A stretch of DNA of 64,000 nucleotides from Hahella sp. (GCA_028280065.1 JANQMN010000142.1:32706-96705); one strand, 5' to 3'; positions 18,053 through 27,342 are shown, counted from the first letter of the stretch. Numbers and translations are program-made. Notes: generated by a model not told the origin, from the sequence alone.

Positions 18053-19168
18053 TTACACGATACGGGCTTCAGTGTCCTTATCGAAGAACACGGCCTTGGA
18101 GAGATCCATAATCACTTCGAGAGGATCACCAGTCTTCACCTTATAGTCGGGATCGACCCGGCAATTTACTTCGATGCCATTGAGATTCATATGCACCAAG
18201 GTATCAGGACCGGTCGGCTCGACAACGCCGGCTTTCGACTTAAGGACGATAGAATCCTCCGGATTGCCGTCGGCACTGACATTACTGATCCGCTCCGGCC
18301 GTACGCCCAGAATGACTTGCTTGCCCTCATATTTACCCAGGACGTTGCCTCGGTCACCTAACGGCAGGCTAAAAGTCGTGCCTTCCAAGGTGGTGAGTTT
18401 TGCGACCAGCATACCGCCTTCTTTTTGCACAGGGGTCGGAACAAAGTTCATCGACGGCGATCCCATGAAGCCGGCTACGAATATATTGTTCGGTTCATCG
18501 TAAATTTCCTGCGGCGAGCCGAACTGTTGCAGAATACCGTCTTTCATCACGGCAATCCGATCCGCCAAGGTCATGGCTTCGATCTGGTCATGGGTTACAT
18601 AAACGATGGTGGTTCCCAGGTTCTGGTGCAACTTTTTAATTTCGGTCCGCATTTCCACCCGCAACTTGGCGTCCAGGTTACTCAGCGGCTCGTCAAACAG
18701 GTAAATTGCAGGTTTCCGGGCCAAGGCTCTGCCCATGGCAACGCGCTGCCGCTGACCGCCGGAAAGCTGCGAGGGCTTGCGGTCCAGCAGGTGTTCGATC
18801 TGCAGAAGCTTGGCGACTCGATCAACCTCTGTGTTTATTTCCTCTTTGGGAATCTTGCGAATCTCCAGTCCGAAGGAAATATTTTGCCGAACATTCATGC
18901 TCGGATACAACGCATAACTCTGGAATACCATGGCGATGTCGCGGTCCTTGGGCGACTTGCGCGAGACATCCTGGCCTCCGATGCGAATCACGCCATCGGT
19001 AATATCCTCTAAACCTGCGATGCTGTTGAGCAAGGTGGACTTGCCGCAACCGGACGGGCCAACCAGAATCAAAAATTCACCATCGTCGATACTGATATTG
19101 ATATCCTTCAAAACCTCAGTCTTGCCGCCAAAAACTTTTCTGACGTGTTCGATATCTAAAGCAGCCAT
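18053..19168 (-). CDS. gtsD: Sugar ABC transporter ATP-binding protein (MalK/UgpC/GtsD-like)
   Basis: A 371-residue ABC ATPase of the CUT1 sugar type. Walker A is GPSGCGKST (about 37-45), Q-loop in VFQSYALYP, signature LSGGQRQR (about 134-141), Walker B IYLFDEPLSNLD and switch His in YVTHDQ. The C-terminal about 130 residues form the TOBE/OB-fold regulatory domain of MalK-type proteins (GVRPERIS). It is the last gene of the binding protein-permease-permease-ATPase operon and should power glucose (or related sugar) import at the inner membrane. A SD (GAGG) precedes the ATG. The gts name follows the whole operon's likeness to the Pseudomonas glucose transporter. Confidence 0.85.
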   Translation of the reverse strand: MAALDIEHVRKVFGGKTEVLKDINISIDDGEFLILVGPSGCGKSTLLNSIAGLEDITDGVIRIGGQDVSRKSPKDRDIAMVFQSYALYPSMNVRQNISFGLEIRKIPKEEINTEVDRVAKLLQIEHLLDRKPSQLSGGQRQRVAMGRALARKPAIYLFDEPLSNLDAKLRVEMRTEIKKLHQNLGTTIVYVTHDQIEAMTLADRIAVMKDGILQQFGSPQEIYDEPNNIFVAGFMGSPSMNFVPTPVQKEGGMLVAKLTTLEGTTFSLPLGDRGNVLGKYEGKQVILGVRPERISNVSADGNPEDSIVLKSKAGVVEPTGPDTLVHMNLNGIEVNCRVDPDYKVKTGDPLEVIMDLSKAVFFDKDTEARIV

Positions 19169-19244
19169 TGTTTTTTCCTCAAATTCTTTTATTTACAGGA
19201 GAATCGCGAAAGCCGACTCTCCGAAATTCAATTGATCCTGAAAC

Positions 19245-20126
19245 CTAACCTTTCACCGAACCGGCAGTCAGACCTCTAACGAAATACTTACCTGCCAATA
19301 CATAAACCAGGAGGGTCGGCAATCCCGCAATAATGGCGGCGGCCATATGTACGTTATATTCTTTTACACCCGTCGAGGTATTAACCAGGTTGTTAAGGGC
19401 AACGGTAATCGGCTGCGTCTCGCCGCTTCCATAGACCACGCCGAACAGGAAGTCGTTCCAAATTTGGGTGGTCTGCCAAATAATGGTAACGACGATGATC
19501 GGTCCGGAAATCGGCAGCAGAATCCGCCAAAAGATGGTAAAGAATCCGGCGCCATCCAAATGGGCAGCTTTCACCAGTTCATCCGGAATATTCACATAAA
19601 AGTTCCGGAAGAACAGAGTGGTAAATGCCATTCCATAAACCACATGGACCATTACCAGGCCTGCCGTCGTATTGGCCAACCCAAGCCAGCCCAGCGTCTG
19701 CGCCATTGGCAGCAGCACTACCTGGAAAGGAATGAAACAGCCGAACAGCAGGAAACCGAAGAATATTTCACTGCCTCGGAAGCGCCACTTGGTTAAAACG
19801 TAACCGTTCAATGCGCCTATTGCCGTGGAGATCAATACTGCGGGAACGACAATCGCCACCGAGTTCCAGAAGTAACCCTCCACACCCTCGCACTTGACGC
19901 CGGTACAGGCGGAAGACCAGGCTTTGACCCAGGCATCGACCACCCACTCGGTCGGCAGTGAAATCAGGTTGCCCGCCCGAATATCGTCCATGGTCTTGAA
20001 CGAGGTAAACACCATGACGATCAGAGGCAACAGGTAGAAAAGCACCGCAAATAACAGAATAAAATGGATGATTCCGCGGTTGAGATAGTAGCGCCAATCA
20101 CGCTGCGCCATATGCGTATTAACCAT
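19245..20126 (-). CDS. gtsC: Sugar ABC transporter permease (MalG/GtsC-like)
   Basis: A 293-residue inner-membrane permease with six hydrophobic helices. The EAA loop that contacts the ATPase is visible as LVKAAHLDGAGFFTIFWRILLPISGP (about 185-210). The N-terminus starts HMAQRDWRYYLNRGIIHFILL. Its ATG overlaps the stop codon of the upstream permease by 8 nt (ATGGTTAA), indicating translational coupling. It forms the permease heterodimer with the neighbouring GtsB-like protein for uptake of glucose or a related sugar. Confidence 0.85.
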   Translation of the reverse strand: MVNTHMAQRDWRYYLNRGIIHFILLFAVLFYLLPLIVMVFTSFKTMDDIRAGNLISLPTEWVVDAWVKAWSSACTGVKCEGVEGYFWNSVAIVVPAVLISTAIGALNGYVLTKWRFRGSEIFFGFLLFGCFIPFQVVLLPMAQTLGWLGLANTTAGLVMVHVVYGMAFTTLFFRNFYVNIPDELVKAAHLDGAGFFTIFWRILLPISGPIIVVTIIWQTTQIWNDFLFGVVYGSGETQPITVALNNLVNTSTGVKEYNVHMAAAIIAGLPTLLVYVLAGKYFVRGLTAGSVKG

Positions 20127-21039
20127 TCTTCGTACCTCTCAACTCTGAATACAGATAGGGAATCAGCAACGCCAGTACACCGCCTAGCATCAGCATCGCG
20201 CTTGCGGAACCTAAACCGATTTGGCTGCGGGTAAAGGAATGCACATACATAAAGGTAGCCGGCAGGTCGGTCTGATATCCCGGACCTCCTCCGGTCATCG
20301 CCATGACCAGGTCGAAACTCTTAATCGCGATATGCGATAAAATGATGAATGCGCTGAAGAACACAGGTCGTAACGCCGGCACGATAATGCGCCAATAAAT
20401 TCGTGGAATGGAAGCGCCATCTATTTGCGCAGCTTGAATGATTGAGCTATCGATACCCCGCAAACCCGCCAGGAACATTGCCATGACGAATCCGGAAGAT
20501 TGCCAAACGGCGGCAATTACCAGGGTATATACGGCCATGTCCGGATCGACAATCCAATCAAATTCAAAGTTCTCGAATCCCATATCCCGAACCAGTTTTT
20601 CTAAACCTAAGCCAGGATTCAACATCCATTTCCAGGCGGTACCTGTGACGATGAACGATAGTGACATTGGGTAGAGATAAATGGTTCTGATAGCACCCTC
20701 TTGACGGATTTTCTGGTCAAGTAAAATGGCAAGGGTTACCCCAATTGCCAAACAAATCAGAATGAAGAGTCCGCCAAACAGAATCAGGTTTACAACCGCC
20801 ACTCCCCAACGGTCATTATCCATTAACAACTCATATTGTTTAAATCCAACAAAATCATAACTCGGCAGGAATCTTGAGTTAGTCATCGAAAGTACGGCAT
20901 TCCAAAGAATGTAGCCGTAGATGAACACCAACATTGCAATAAATGTGGGTGCCACAACCAGCTTTGGAATGAAGTGTTCAAGTCTCTGCATCAGACTCGG
21001 CGACGATGAAGTCGCATTTTCCGGACGTGCAGCGTCCAT
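20119..21039 (-). CDS. gtsB: Sugar ABC transporter permease (MalF/GtsB-like)
   Basis: A 306-residue permease with six predicted membrane helices and an EAA loop (IIQAAQIDGASIPRIYWRIIVPALRP, about 215-240 of the longest frame). ATG 21039 is preferred over ATG 21045 or an upstream TTG because GAGGG then lies 9 nt before it. The gene follows the binding-protein gene after an intergenic hairpin and overlaps the start of the second permease. CUT1 family; with the partner it imports a hexose. Confidence 0.85.
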   Translation of the reverse strand: MDAARPENATSSSPSLMQRLEHFIPKLVVAPTFIAMLVFIYGYILWNAVLSMTNSRFLPSYDFVGFKQYELLMDNDRWGVAVVNLILFGGLFILICLAIGVTLAILLDQKIRQEGAIRTIYLYPMSLSFIVTGTAWKWMLNPGLGLEKLVRDMGFENFEFDWIVDPDMAVYTLVIAAVWQSSGFVMAMFLAGLRGIDSSIIQAAQIDGASIPRIYWRIIVPALRPVFFSAFIILSHIAIKSFDLVMAMTGGGPGYQTDLPATFMYVHSFTRSQIGLGSASAMLMLGGVLALLIPYLYSELRGTKNG

Positions 21040-21108
21040 TGTCATTGCCCTCACGGTGGCCACTACCAATAAGTTTTTAAGTGTAGATTATTTCAGCAAA
21101 GCTGGGAG

Positions 21109-21147
21109 AGTGGACCCCAATTTGGTGTTCTCCAAAAGGAGTCCACT
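21109..21147 (-). promoter_or_regulatory. Intercistronic hairpin between binding-protein and permease genes
   Basis: On the minus strand AGTGGACTCC pairs with GGGGTCCACT (10 bp with one G-U), enclosing a further TTGG/CCAA stem. There is no U-tract. Hairpins in this position in sugar ABC operons commonly protect the binding-protein mRNA or cause partial termination, so the binding protein is made in excess over the permeases; that role is inferred here. Confidence 0.6.
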
Positions 21148-21156
21148 TCAGGCGGT

Positions 21157-22410
21157 TTACATTGCCGCTTTTACTGCCTGCGCCAGTTTGTTAACAGCGT
21201 CTTTGGCAGACAGGTTGTCGTCGTTGAAGAAGTTAGTTACAACATCATAAATCGCACCTTGGATGTATGATGTAGTGGACAGACCGTGAGCCATACTTGG
21301 CACGAGATCACCAGTGGCAGCAGAACCATTAAATGCATCCATAGAAGCATGTGCACAGGAGTCGAATTTGTCGCGCGCCATGCCTAAACGAGCAGGAATA
21401 GACCCCTTATTCAGGTTAAACACTTCCTGGAACTCAGGCCCCATAATAGTAGATGCCAAAGCATTTTGCGCTTTCACATTGTCACTATTGTTGAGCTTGA
21501 ACATAGCAAAGCTATCAATGTTGAACGTGAACTGACCGGAAGTACCTGGAGCTGCAAGACACATAAAGTCTACACCAGGCTTCTTACCGGCTGCTGTGAA
21601 TTCACCTTTCGCCCAGTCGCCCATCACCTGCATTGCGGCTTTGCCGTTAATTACCATGCTGGTGGCAATGTTCCAATCACGACCGGCTGAATCCTTGTCA
21701 ATATACTTCTTCAAGCGCTTGAATGTTTCAAAGACCTTAACCATCTGATCGCTCTTCAGCGTATTCATGTCATGAGTAACAAAGGCTTTGTTATAGAAAT
21801 CACTTCCACCCATGCCAAGGGCAACAGCTTCAAACAAGGTCGCATCCTGCCATGCCTGACCACCGTGCGCTAAAGGAATGAAGCCTGCTTTCTGAATAGC
21901 ATCGGCTGCCGGAAAGAAATTATCCCAAGTTGTTGGGATTTCAACACCAGCTTTCTTGAATACTTCCGGATTAGCCCAAAGCCAATTTACGCGATGAACA
22001 TTAACAGGCACGGCGACATATTTACCGCCAGACTTCATTACGTTGGAAACTACGCCTGGAAGCAAGTTGTCCCAGTTGGCCTTCTTGGCAACACCGTCCA
22101 GATTGGTCAAAAGACCAAGATTTGCCCATTCCTGAATATCAAGACCTTTGATCTGGGCTGCAGCAGGAGGATTACCCGATACCGCACGTGACTTCAGTAC
22201 GGTCATGGCGCTTTCACCGCCACCACCGGCAACTGCAAAGTCTTTCCAACTGTGACCTTGCTTTTCCAAGAGATCTTTCAACACTGCAACTGACTTGGCT
22301 TCACCACCGGAAGTCCACCAGTGAAGTACTTCTACTTCACCTGCCTGGACACTGGCAGTTGCAGCAACGCTGGAAAGGAGGATAGGTGCGAATAACTTTT
22401 TGAATTTCAT
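21157..22410 (-). CDS. gtsA: Sugar ABC transporter substrate-binding protein (glucose-type, GtsA-like)
   Basis: A 417-residue periplasmic binding protein with signal peptide (MKFKKLFAPILLSSVAAT, cleavage near VQAGE). The mature start EVEVLHWWTSGGEAKSVAVL and the block VAGGGGESAMTVLKSRAVSG match the glucose/mannose-binding proteins of Pseudomonas gts operons. ATG 22410 is chosen, with GAAGG 8 nt upstream; the in-frame codon two residues earlier is TTG. First gene of the transporter operon, preceded by a 388-nt regulatory gap and followed by an mRNA hairpin. The upstream two-component pair probably senses the same sugar. Confidence 0.88.
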   Translation of the reverse strand: MKFKKLFAPILLSSVAATASVQAGEVEVLHWWTSGGEAKSVAVLKDLLEKQGHSWKDFAVAGGGGESAMTVLKSRAVSGNPPAAAQIKGLDIQEWANLGLLTNLDGVAKKANWDNLLPGVVSNVMKSGGKYVAVPVNVHRVNWLWANPEVFKKAGVEIPTTWDNFFPAADAIQKAGFIPLAHGGQAWQDATLFEAVALGMGGSDFYNKAFVTHDMNTLKSDQMVKVFETFKRLKKYIDKDSAGRDWNIATSMVINGKAAMQVMGDWAKGEFTAAGKKPGVDFMCLAAPGTSGQFTFNIDSFAMFKLNNSDNVKAQNALASTIMGPEFQEVFNLNKGSIPARLGMARDKFDSCAHASMDAFNGSAATGDLVPSMAHGLSTTSYIQGAIYDVVTNFFNDDNLSAKDAVNKLAQAVKAAM

Positions 22411-22804
22411 GATCAAACCTTCGTTTATTGTTGTTCAACAGGTTTGCCTTCCGAGAGATACGGCGAAGCAAAACTTCGTCCTGGATGGCTGATAGTAAGT
22501 ATAGGGAGGGGTAGCTGCAAACAGGGTAAGATAGCGCAACCTAATGTAACAAAACCTTAAACATATTGCTTACCTTTTAAGCAAATGCAACCAGGTTGAA
22601 AAACTTATCAAGATGTAGGAACAGAAAGACATTTAACTTAGTATTCAAACAGTTAACAACCCTTTATCGATCACACTCAAACTTTACAATTCTTAAAAGC
22701 ATGCGACTTATGGGGTAGTGGTTACCACTTATCTGCAAGGTTATGCAACATTTCCCGCCAATCAATGCTGCATTATCGAAACATATAGCCGATAAATTGG
22801 AGCA
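22411..22804 (-). promoter_or_regulatory. Regulatory gap upstream of the sugar transporter operon
   Basis: A gene-free stretch of about 390 nt, AT-rich in its middle, between the histidine kinase stop and the binding-protein gene. The only dyad that stands out is AGTGGTTACCACT at 22717-22729, a perfect odd palindrome. It is a reasonable candidate operator for the adjacent OmpR-type regulator or for a catabolite repressor. No RNA gene was recognised. Confidence 0.45.
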
Positions 22805-24304
22805 TTAGGCTTCCTTCTGCGCCATGGCGATCATCTGATTCTGTTGTCTCGGCAACGATATTTCGACCTCAAATCCCCCTTCAAGGTGGTTACGAACATT
22901 AATAATCCCGCCATGACCGTGAATTATATTCCGTACTATGCTTAATCCGAGGCCTGAACCCCCGGTATTGCGATTGCGGGATTTTTCCAGACGCACGTAA
23001 GGCTCGAAGATTTTTTCCTGATCTTTGGCAGAAACTCCAGGACCATGGTCCCTGACGCGAATAATTACATTGGACCCTTCTTCGTACAGGTTCACTTCAG
23101 CGGTTTTTCCATAAAACACGGCATTGTCGACGATATTGGTAAAGGCCCGTTTCAGGGCAAAGGGTTTGCCCCAAAATGGCTTTACCGGATGGCCGTGCAA
23201 GGTGACGCACAGGTCTTTCAGGTTCGCCCCGTCACAGATCTCTTTTAACAGGCTTTCCATGTCAATGTTCATCGGATTTTCGTGAATGGCGGTATCCTTC
23301 ACACATTGCAGAGCGCCGTGAACCATAGTTTCCAAATCCTGCAAATCCTGCACAAATTTTTCCCGTTGGCGTTCGTCATCTAACATTTCAGCACGCAAAC
23401 GCAAGCGGGTAATGGGCGTCTTCAAATCATGGGAGATTGCAGAAAATAGCGTTTCGCGGTCCTCTATATAGCGTTTCAAACGTTTTTGCATCGCGTTAAA
23501 GGTCCGCGCAGCCGCCTTAAGTTCGGTACTGCCTTTTTCCGGCAGCGGTGGTCGGTCAATATCTTTGCCCAAATCTTCCGCGGCTTTGGAAAGCAGTTTG
23601 ATTGGCCTAGTCAGCCAGCGCACCACAAACAACGAACAAAGAATCACCAGAATAACCGTAAAGCCCATAAACCATATCCGGTCTTTCGGTAGATAGTCGC
23701 TATCCAACAGACCATCAGGCGTCGGCATCAACGTAGCCAGATACAACCATTCATCTTCCTCCAGACCTACCTGCACAACCAATATGGGAGTTTTATACGG
23801 GTCCATGAGCAAACTATGATGTCCCCACCCCGGTGGGAGATCGAGGAGCCGGATATCGTTGTTAAACACCCGCAGTGATTGCGCCAGAGAAAACTCGGAA
23901 TGCAACTCGATATCGGTGCCAAGTTCACTGTAAATGACCTGATTCACCTCATTCAGAACGGCCCGTTTCAGCTCGGTGTCCGGGGTCGGTTCGATGTCGA
24001 TATGCTCGCTGTTAAAGGTAACGAAAAAGCGCGACCCGCCCATGCGCCGCAACTGGTCGAGGACAATATGGCGGAACTCCAGAGGCAAGGACTTGAAAAA
24101 GCGAACCGTCGAGCTAATGCTGAAGGCAATTTGATTCGCCATGCCCTCGACATTTTCGTAATGGCGGGATTTTAACTGCGTCACCCATATAAGACTGGAC
24201 AACGCCTGGGCCGTGATGACCGCTGCCAGGAGCAAAACAATCAAGCGCGAAAGCAGTGATTTTGGTACGAATCGCCGAAGAGAGTCGACTGTGGATTCCA
24301 ACAT
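22805..24304 (-). CDS. Sensor histidine kinase (GltS/GtrS-like), partner of the OmpR regulator
   Basis: A 499-residue membrane kinase. Helix 1 about 20-42, periplasmic sensor domain about 43-210, helix 2 about 211-230, HAMP about 230-285, HisKA with SHDLKTPITRLRLRAEML (phospho-His about 292), then HATPase with N box NIVDNAVFYG, G1 DHGPGV and G2 GGSGLGLSI. It lies 36 nt downstream of its response regulator on the same strand. Placement directly upstream of the glucose-type ABC operon parallels the GltR-GtrS system of Pseudomonas, which controls glucose uptake genes; the ligand here is inferred. Confidence 0.88.
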   Translation of the reverse strand: MLESTVDSLRRFVPKSLLSRLIVLLLAAVITAQALSSLIWVTQLKSRHYENVEGMANQIAFSISSTVRFFKSLPLEFRHIVLDQLRRMGGSRFFVTFNSEHIDIEPTPDTELKRAVLNEVNQVIYSELGTDIELHSEFSLAQSLRVFNNDIRLLDLPPGWGHHSLLMDPYKTPILVVQVGLEEDEWLYLATLMPTPDGLLDSDYLPKDRIWFMGFTVILVILCSLFVVRWLTRPIKLLSKAAEDLGKDIDRPPLPEKGSTELKAAARTFNAMQKRLKRYIEDRETLFSAISHDLKTPITRLRLRAEMLDDERQREKFVQDLQDLETMVHGALQCVKDTAIHENPMNIDMESLLKEICDGANLKDLCVTLHGHPVKPFWGKPFALKRAFTNIVDNAVFYGKTAEVNLYEEGSNVIIRVRDHGPGVSAKDQEKIFEPYVRLEKSRNRNTGGSGLGLSIVRNIIHGHGGIINVRNHLEGGFEVEISLPRQQNQMIAMAQKEA

Positions 24305-24340
24305 TAGGCTCTCGCCAATCTATCTGAACGGGTCGCGGAT

Positions 24341-25081
24341 TTATCCCGCCATTTCACTGTCCTGGGTTTCGACGGGGACAGTCAACACATAGCCAGCGCC
24401 CCGGACCGTTTTTATCAAGCGCGGATGCTTGGCATCGTCACCCAGCCGACTGCGCAGCCGGCTCATATGCACATCGATACTCCGGTCATAGGGATTACAT
24501 TCACGGCCGTGCAAGGCATCGGAAATTTCATCTCTGCTCAAGACATTATTGCCCTTTTGCAAAAACAACATCAGTAGAGTGTAATCGGCGCCGCTTAAGT
24601 GGGATTCCTGACCATCGGCAAACCGAAGCATCCGGGTCATGGTGTCCAAGGTAATGTCGCCGAACCGGTAGAACTTGTTCTGCTGCGCGGATTTATTACT
24701 GGCGGGTTCCTGCACCCGGCGCAAAATGGCTTTAATCCGCGCGAGTAGTTCTCGCGGATTGAAGGGTTTAGCAAGATAATCATCCGCCCCCATCTCCAAA
24801 CCGACAATGCGATCTGTTTCATCCGCACTGGCGGTCAGCATTATCACCGGGATGTCAGACTCCTTACGCAGTTGCTGGCACACGGAAAAACCGTCTTCGC
24901 CCGGCATCATAATATCCAGAACGACTAAATCGGGTTCAATATCTTCCATGACCTTAAAAAATTCTTCGCCGTCTTCCGCACCGGTAACGGTAAACCCGTT
25001 CTTGGAAAGATAGTCGCTCAGGAGAGATCGGATCTCAAAATCGTCATCGACAACGACAATATGCTTGTTCTTCTGGGTCAT
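24341..25081 (-). CDS. OmpR family response regulator (GltR-like)
   Basis: A 246-residue regulator: receiver domain (HIVVVDDDFEIRSLL, phospho-acceptor Asp in LVVLDIMMPGEDG, about residue 57, conserved Lys in YLAKPF) and a C-terminal winged-helix DNA-binding domain (SIDVHMSRLRSRLGDDAKHPRLIKTVRGAGYVL). It is the first gene of a regulator-kinase operon upstream of a glucose-type ABC transporter and is the probable transcriptional controller of that operon. No clear SD before ATG 25081. Confidence 0.9.
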   Translation of the reverse strand: MTQKNKHIVVVDDDFEIRSLLSDYLSKNGFTVTGAEDGEEFFKVMEDIEPDLVVLDIMMPGEDGFSVCQQLRKESDIPVIMLTASADETDRIVGLEMGADDYLAKPFNPRELLARIKAILRRVQEPASNKSAQQNKFYRFGDITLDTMTRMLRFADGQESHLSGADYTLLMLFLQKGNNVLSRDEISDALHGRECNPYDRSIDVHMSRLRSRLGDDAKHPRLIKTVRGAGYVLTVPVETQDSEMAG

Positions 25082-25164
25082 TGTATCATTCGTAATAGTT
25101 CAGCCACCCAGGATAGTAGCATATTCCCGCAACAAAGGAGGAATTTGTCGGTTTTCCAGCCAAA

Positions 25165-25473
25165 TCAGCTATCCGAACCCTGTTGATACAAGTACCAGAA
25201 ACGATCCGGATCAAATCCTTGCATCTTCCGATTATTGACTATCAGAAAGGGTGTGCCCCTGCCCCCTAGCTTCAGAAAATAGTCGAGGGCCGCGTCACTT
25301 TTATCGATAAAAAATTCTGCGTAGGCAATATTGTGTTTCTCCAGGTAAACCTTGGTCACTGCGCAGTTTGGGCAGTAGGTTTGGCTGAACATCACCACTT
25401 TTTCCACTGCTTGGCTGATGCCGGAAATGCCTAGCAAAAGTGATACGAGGAACAGGCGTAAAGTAGTCGTCAT
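25165..25473 (-). CDS. Exported glutaredoxin-like thiol-disulfide protein
   Basis: A 102-residue protein from ATG 25473. An N-terminal signal (MTTTLRLFLVSLLLGISGISQA) is followed by a glutaredoxin-type thioredoxin fold with active site CPNC (YCPNCAVTKVYL) and the cis-Pro loop GGRGTPFLIVN. Glutaredoxins are normally cytosolic, so an exported one suggests thiol chemistry in the periplasm or a non-classical redox partner. The nearest neighbours (response regulator, RhtB) give no functional clue. An upstream TTG in frame is less likely than the ATG. Confidence 0.8.
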   Translation of the reverse strand: MTTTLRLFLVSLLLGISGISQAVEKVVMFSQTYCPNCAVTKVYLEKHNIAYAEFFIDKSDAALDYFLKLGGRGTPFLIVNNRKMQGFDPDRFWYLYQQGSDS

Positions 25474-25582
25474 TGTGTGAAACTCTCGCAATTACAGGTT
25501 TAGTCAGGCAAACTGTCACAGTTGGTCGATTGATATGACATCCGTGCTCACCTGAAGTTCCCGACATTTTTAACTTTTACCT

Positions 25583-26221
25583 ATGGTTGAATATTTACCT
25601 GAATTCTTCGCTGTCGCCTTGGCCCATCTGTTGGCCGTCGCCAGTCCCGGACCTGATTTCGCCGTGGTCGTTCGCCAAAGCCTGTGCCGGGACAAACTGG
25701 CATCGATTTGGACCAGTGTCGGCATCGGCGTCGGTATAATGGTGCATGTTTGCTACTCCCTGCTCGGTCTGGGTTTCATAATCTCGCAATCGGTAGTGGC
25801 TTTCAATATTCTCAAATGGTTGGGTGCATTGTATCTGCTCTGGATCGGCTGGCAATGCCTGCGCGCGAAACCGGCTGCCATATCGGAGCCGGAGGACCCA
25901 GCCGTGGTCCCACCCAATACTTCTTACTGGCAGGCATTTCGGTTGGGCTTTCTGACCAACGTCCTGAATCCCAAGGCCACCCTGTTTTTTGTAGCGTTGT
26001 TCTCGGTCATCGTTGCGCCGGAAACGCCCAAGGCCGTGCAATTGCTCTATGGCGGCTGGATGGTTTTCGCCACAACGGCTTGGTTTGTCGGTCTCAGTCT
26101 TTTGCTGTCGCACCCCATCGTAAAACAGTCTATTCAGAAAAGCGCACATTGGATAGAACGGGCCATGGGCGTGATTCTGGTGGGCTTAGCGGCAAGACTG
26201 TTTGCCACGACCCACCAGTAA
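25583..26221 (+). CDS. LysE/RhtB family amino-acid exporter
   Basis: A 212-residue inner-membrane protein with about six hydrophobic segments and the family signature ASPGPDFAVVVRQSL near residue 20, followed by LGFLTNVLNPKATLFF (about 112-127). Members export amino acids such as threonine, homoserine or lysine, in exchange for protons; the substrate cannot be assigned. It is convergent with the DAHP synthase gene (stop codons 2 nt apart) and divergent from the exported glutaredoxin-like gene. Confidence 0.88.
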   Translation: MVEYLPEFFAVALAHLLAVASPGPDFAVVVRQSLCRDKLASIWTSVGIGVGIMVHVCYSLLGLGFIISQSVVAFNILKWLGALYLLWIGWQCLRAKPAAISEPEDPAVVPPNTSYWQAFRLGFLTNVLNPKATLFFVALFSVIVAPETPKAVQLLYGGWMVFATTAWFVGLSLLLSHPIVKQSIQKSAHWIERAMGVILVGLAARLFATTHQ

Positions 26222-26223
26222 CC

Positions 26224-27342
26224 TTAGCTTCGATTGGCAGTTTCAGCCGCCAATTTTTGCATCAAGACTTCGGTCTCTTCCCAGCCGATACAGCCGTCCG
26301 TTAAAGACACGCCATATCGCAGCGGCTTTCCTGGAACATACTTCTGCTGTCCGGAATGGATGTTACTCTCGATCATCACGCCCATGATGTCGCCGGAACC
26401 CTTGCGCATTTGGCCGATCAAATCATCCAAGACCTTGCTTTGCTTCCGATAATCCTTGTTGCTGTTACCATGGCTGCAATCCACCATCAACCGGGCAGGC
26501 AACTGATTTGCCCGGAGTTCTGCGGCATAGGATCGCACATATTCAGCCTCGTAATTCGGTCTCTTGCCGCCCCTCAAAACAAGATGGGTGGAAGGATTTC
26601 CCGGTGTTTGTCGAAGGTGTGGCCGGCCACAAAGCGAAACTGTCGGGTAATTATGCGCCGCTTGCGCAGATTGCATGGCCTGAAGCGCCACCGTTACGCC
26701 GCCATCCGTGCCATTTTTGAAGCCAACCGCACAATCCAGACCGCTTGCCATCTCACGGTGCAGTTGACTTTCCGTGGTGCGGGCGCCAATCGCTGCCCAG
26801 CCGATTAGATCTTGAACATAATCCGTCACCACCGGGCTTAATGCTTCCGTGGCCAGCGGCAGCCCAAGGCGCACCAACTCCAGCATCATACGGCGGGTTT
26901 GTTCGAGCCCGGCGGCCATATCGTTGCTGCCATCTAGCTGCGGATCATAAACAAGCCCTTTCCAGCCCACCGTGGTTCGAGGTTTTTCCACATACGCCCG
27001 CATCACCAGCCGCAGCTCATTTTCAACCTGTTTTTGTAATGCAGCCAAACGCTGCCCATAGTCGATGGCGCTATTTACATCATGGATGGAGCAGGGACCG
27101 ATCACGACCAATAGGCGAGAATCCACACCGGCAAGAATGTCTTTGATCTGCCGCCGGTGATTGTCAATCTGCTCAACCACTGCCGGCGACAGCGAATATC
27201 TTGCAGCAAGCTCACTTACTGTAGGAAGAGGGTTCAGGGATAGTGCAGCAGGGCGCGCTTGACTTGCCGGCGGCATCAGATTGAGCACGCAAGAAGGCTC
27301 ACTTAAAGCGGCTTCAGAAACGATGTTTGCAACTTGATTCAT
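26224..27342 (-). CDS. 3-deoxy-7-phosphoheptulonate synthase, class I (DAHP synthase)
   Basis: A 372-residue AroF/G/H-type enzyme: phosphoenolpyruvate + erythrose 4-phosphate to DAHP, first step of the shikimate pathway. Visible: VIGPCSIHD (metal-binding Cys), KPRTTVGWKGL (PEP/phosphate), GARTTESQLHREMASGL, GFKNGTDGG, VLRGGKRPNY, DCSHGNSNKD and the C-terminal GVSLTDGCIGWEET. The segment about 225-245 (TVSLCGRPHLRQTPGN) differs from E. coli AroG but keeps the same length. GGGAG precedes ATG 27342. The gene has an unusually long leader (about 470 nt) with a probable attenuator, so control by aromatic amino acid supply is likely in addition to feedback inhibition; which amino acid inhibits it is not clear. 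Confidence 0.92.
   Translation of the reverse strand: MNQVANIVSEAALSEPSCVLNLMPPASQARPAALSLNPLPTVSELAARYSLSPAVVEQIDNHRRQIKDILAGVDSRLLVVIGPCSIHDVNSAIDYGQRLAALQKQVENELRLVMRAYVEKPRTTVGWKGLVYDPQLDGSNDMAAGLEQTRRMMLELVRLGLPLATEALSPVVTDYVQDLIGWAAIGARTTESQLHREMASGLDCAVGFKNGTDGGVTVALQAMQSAQAAHNYPTVSLCGRPHLRQTPGNPSTHLVLRGGKRPNYEAEYVRSYAAELRANQLPARLMVDCSHGNSNKDYRKQSKVLDDLIGQMRKGSGDIMGVMIESNIHSGQQKYVPGKPLRYGVSLTDGCIGWEETEVLMQKLAAETANRS

Noticed and set aside
22417..22804. Possible small RNA or tRNA in the gap before the sugar operon
   Set aside because: No cloverleaf or strong terminator was seen; only a 13-nt palindrome is noteworthy.
26570..26660. Possible compensated frameshift in DAHP synthase (segment TVSLCGRPHLRQ unlike AroG)
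   Set aside because: Length matches other class I enzymes exactly and the flanking motifs are in frame; ordinary divergence is the simpler reading.
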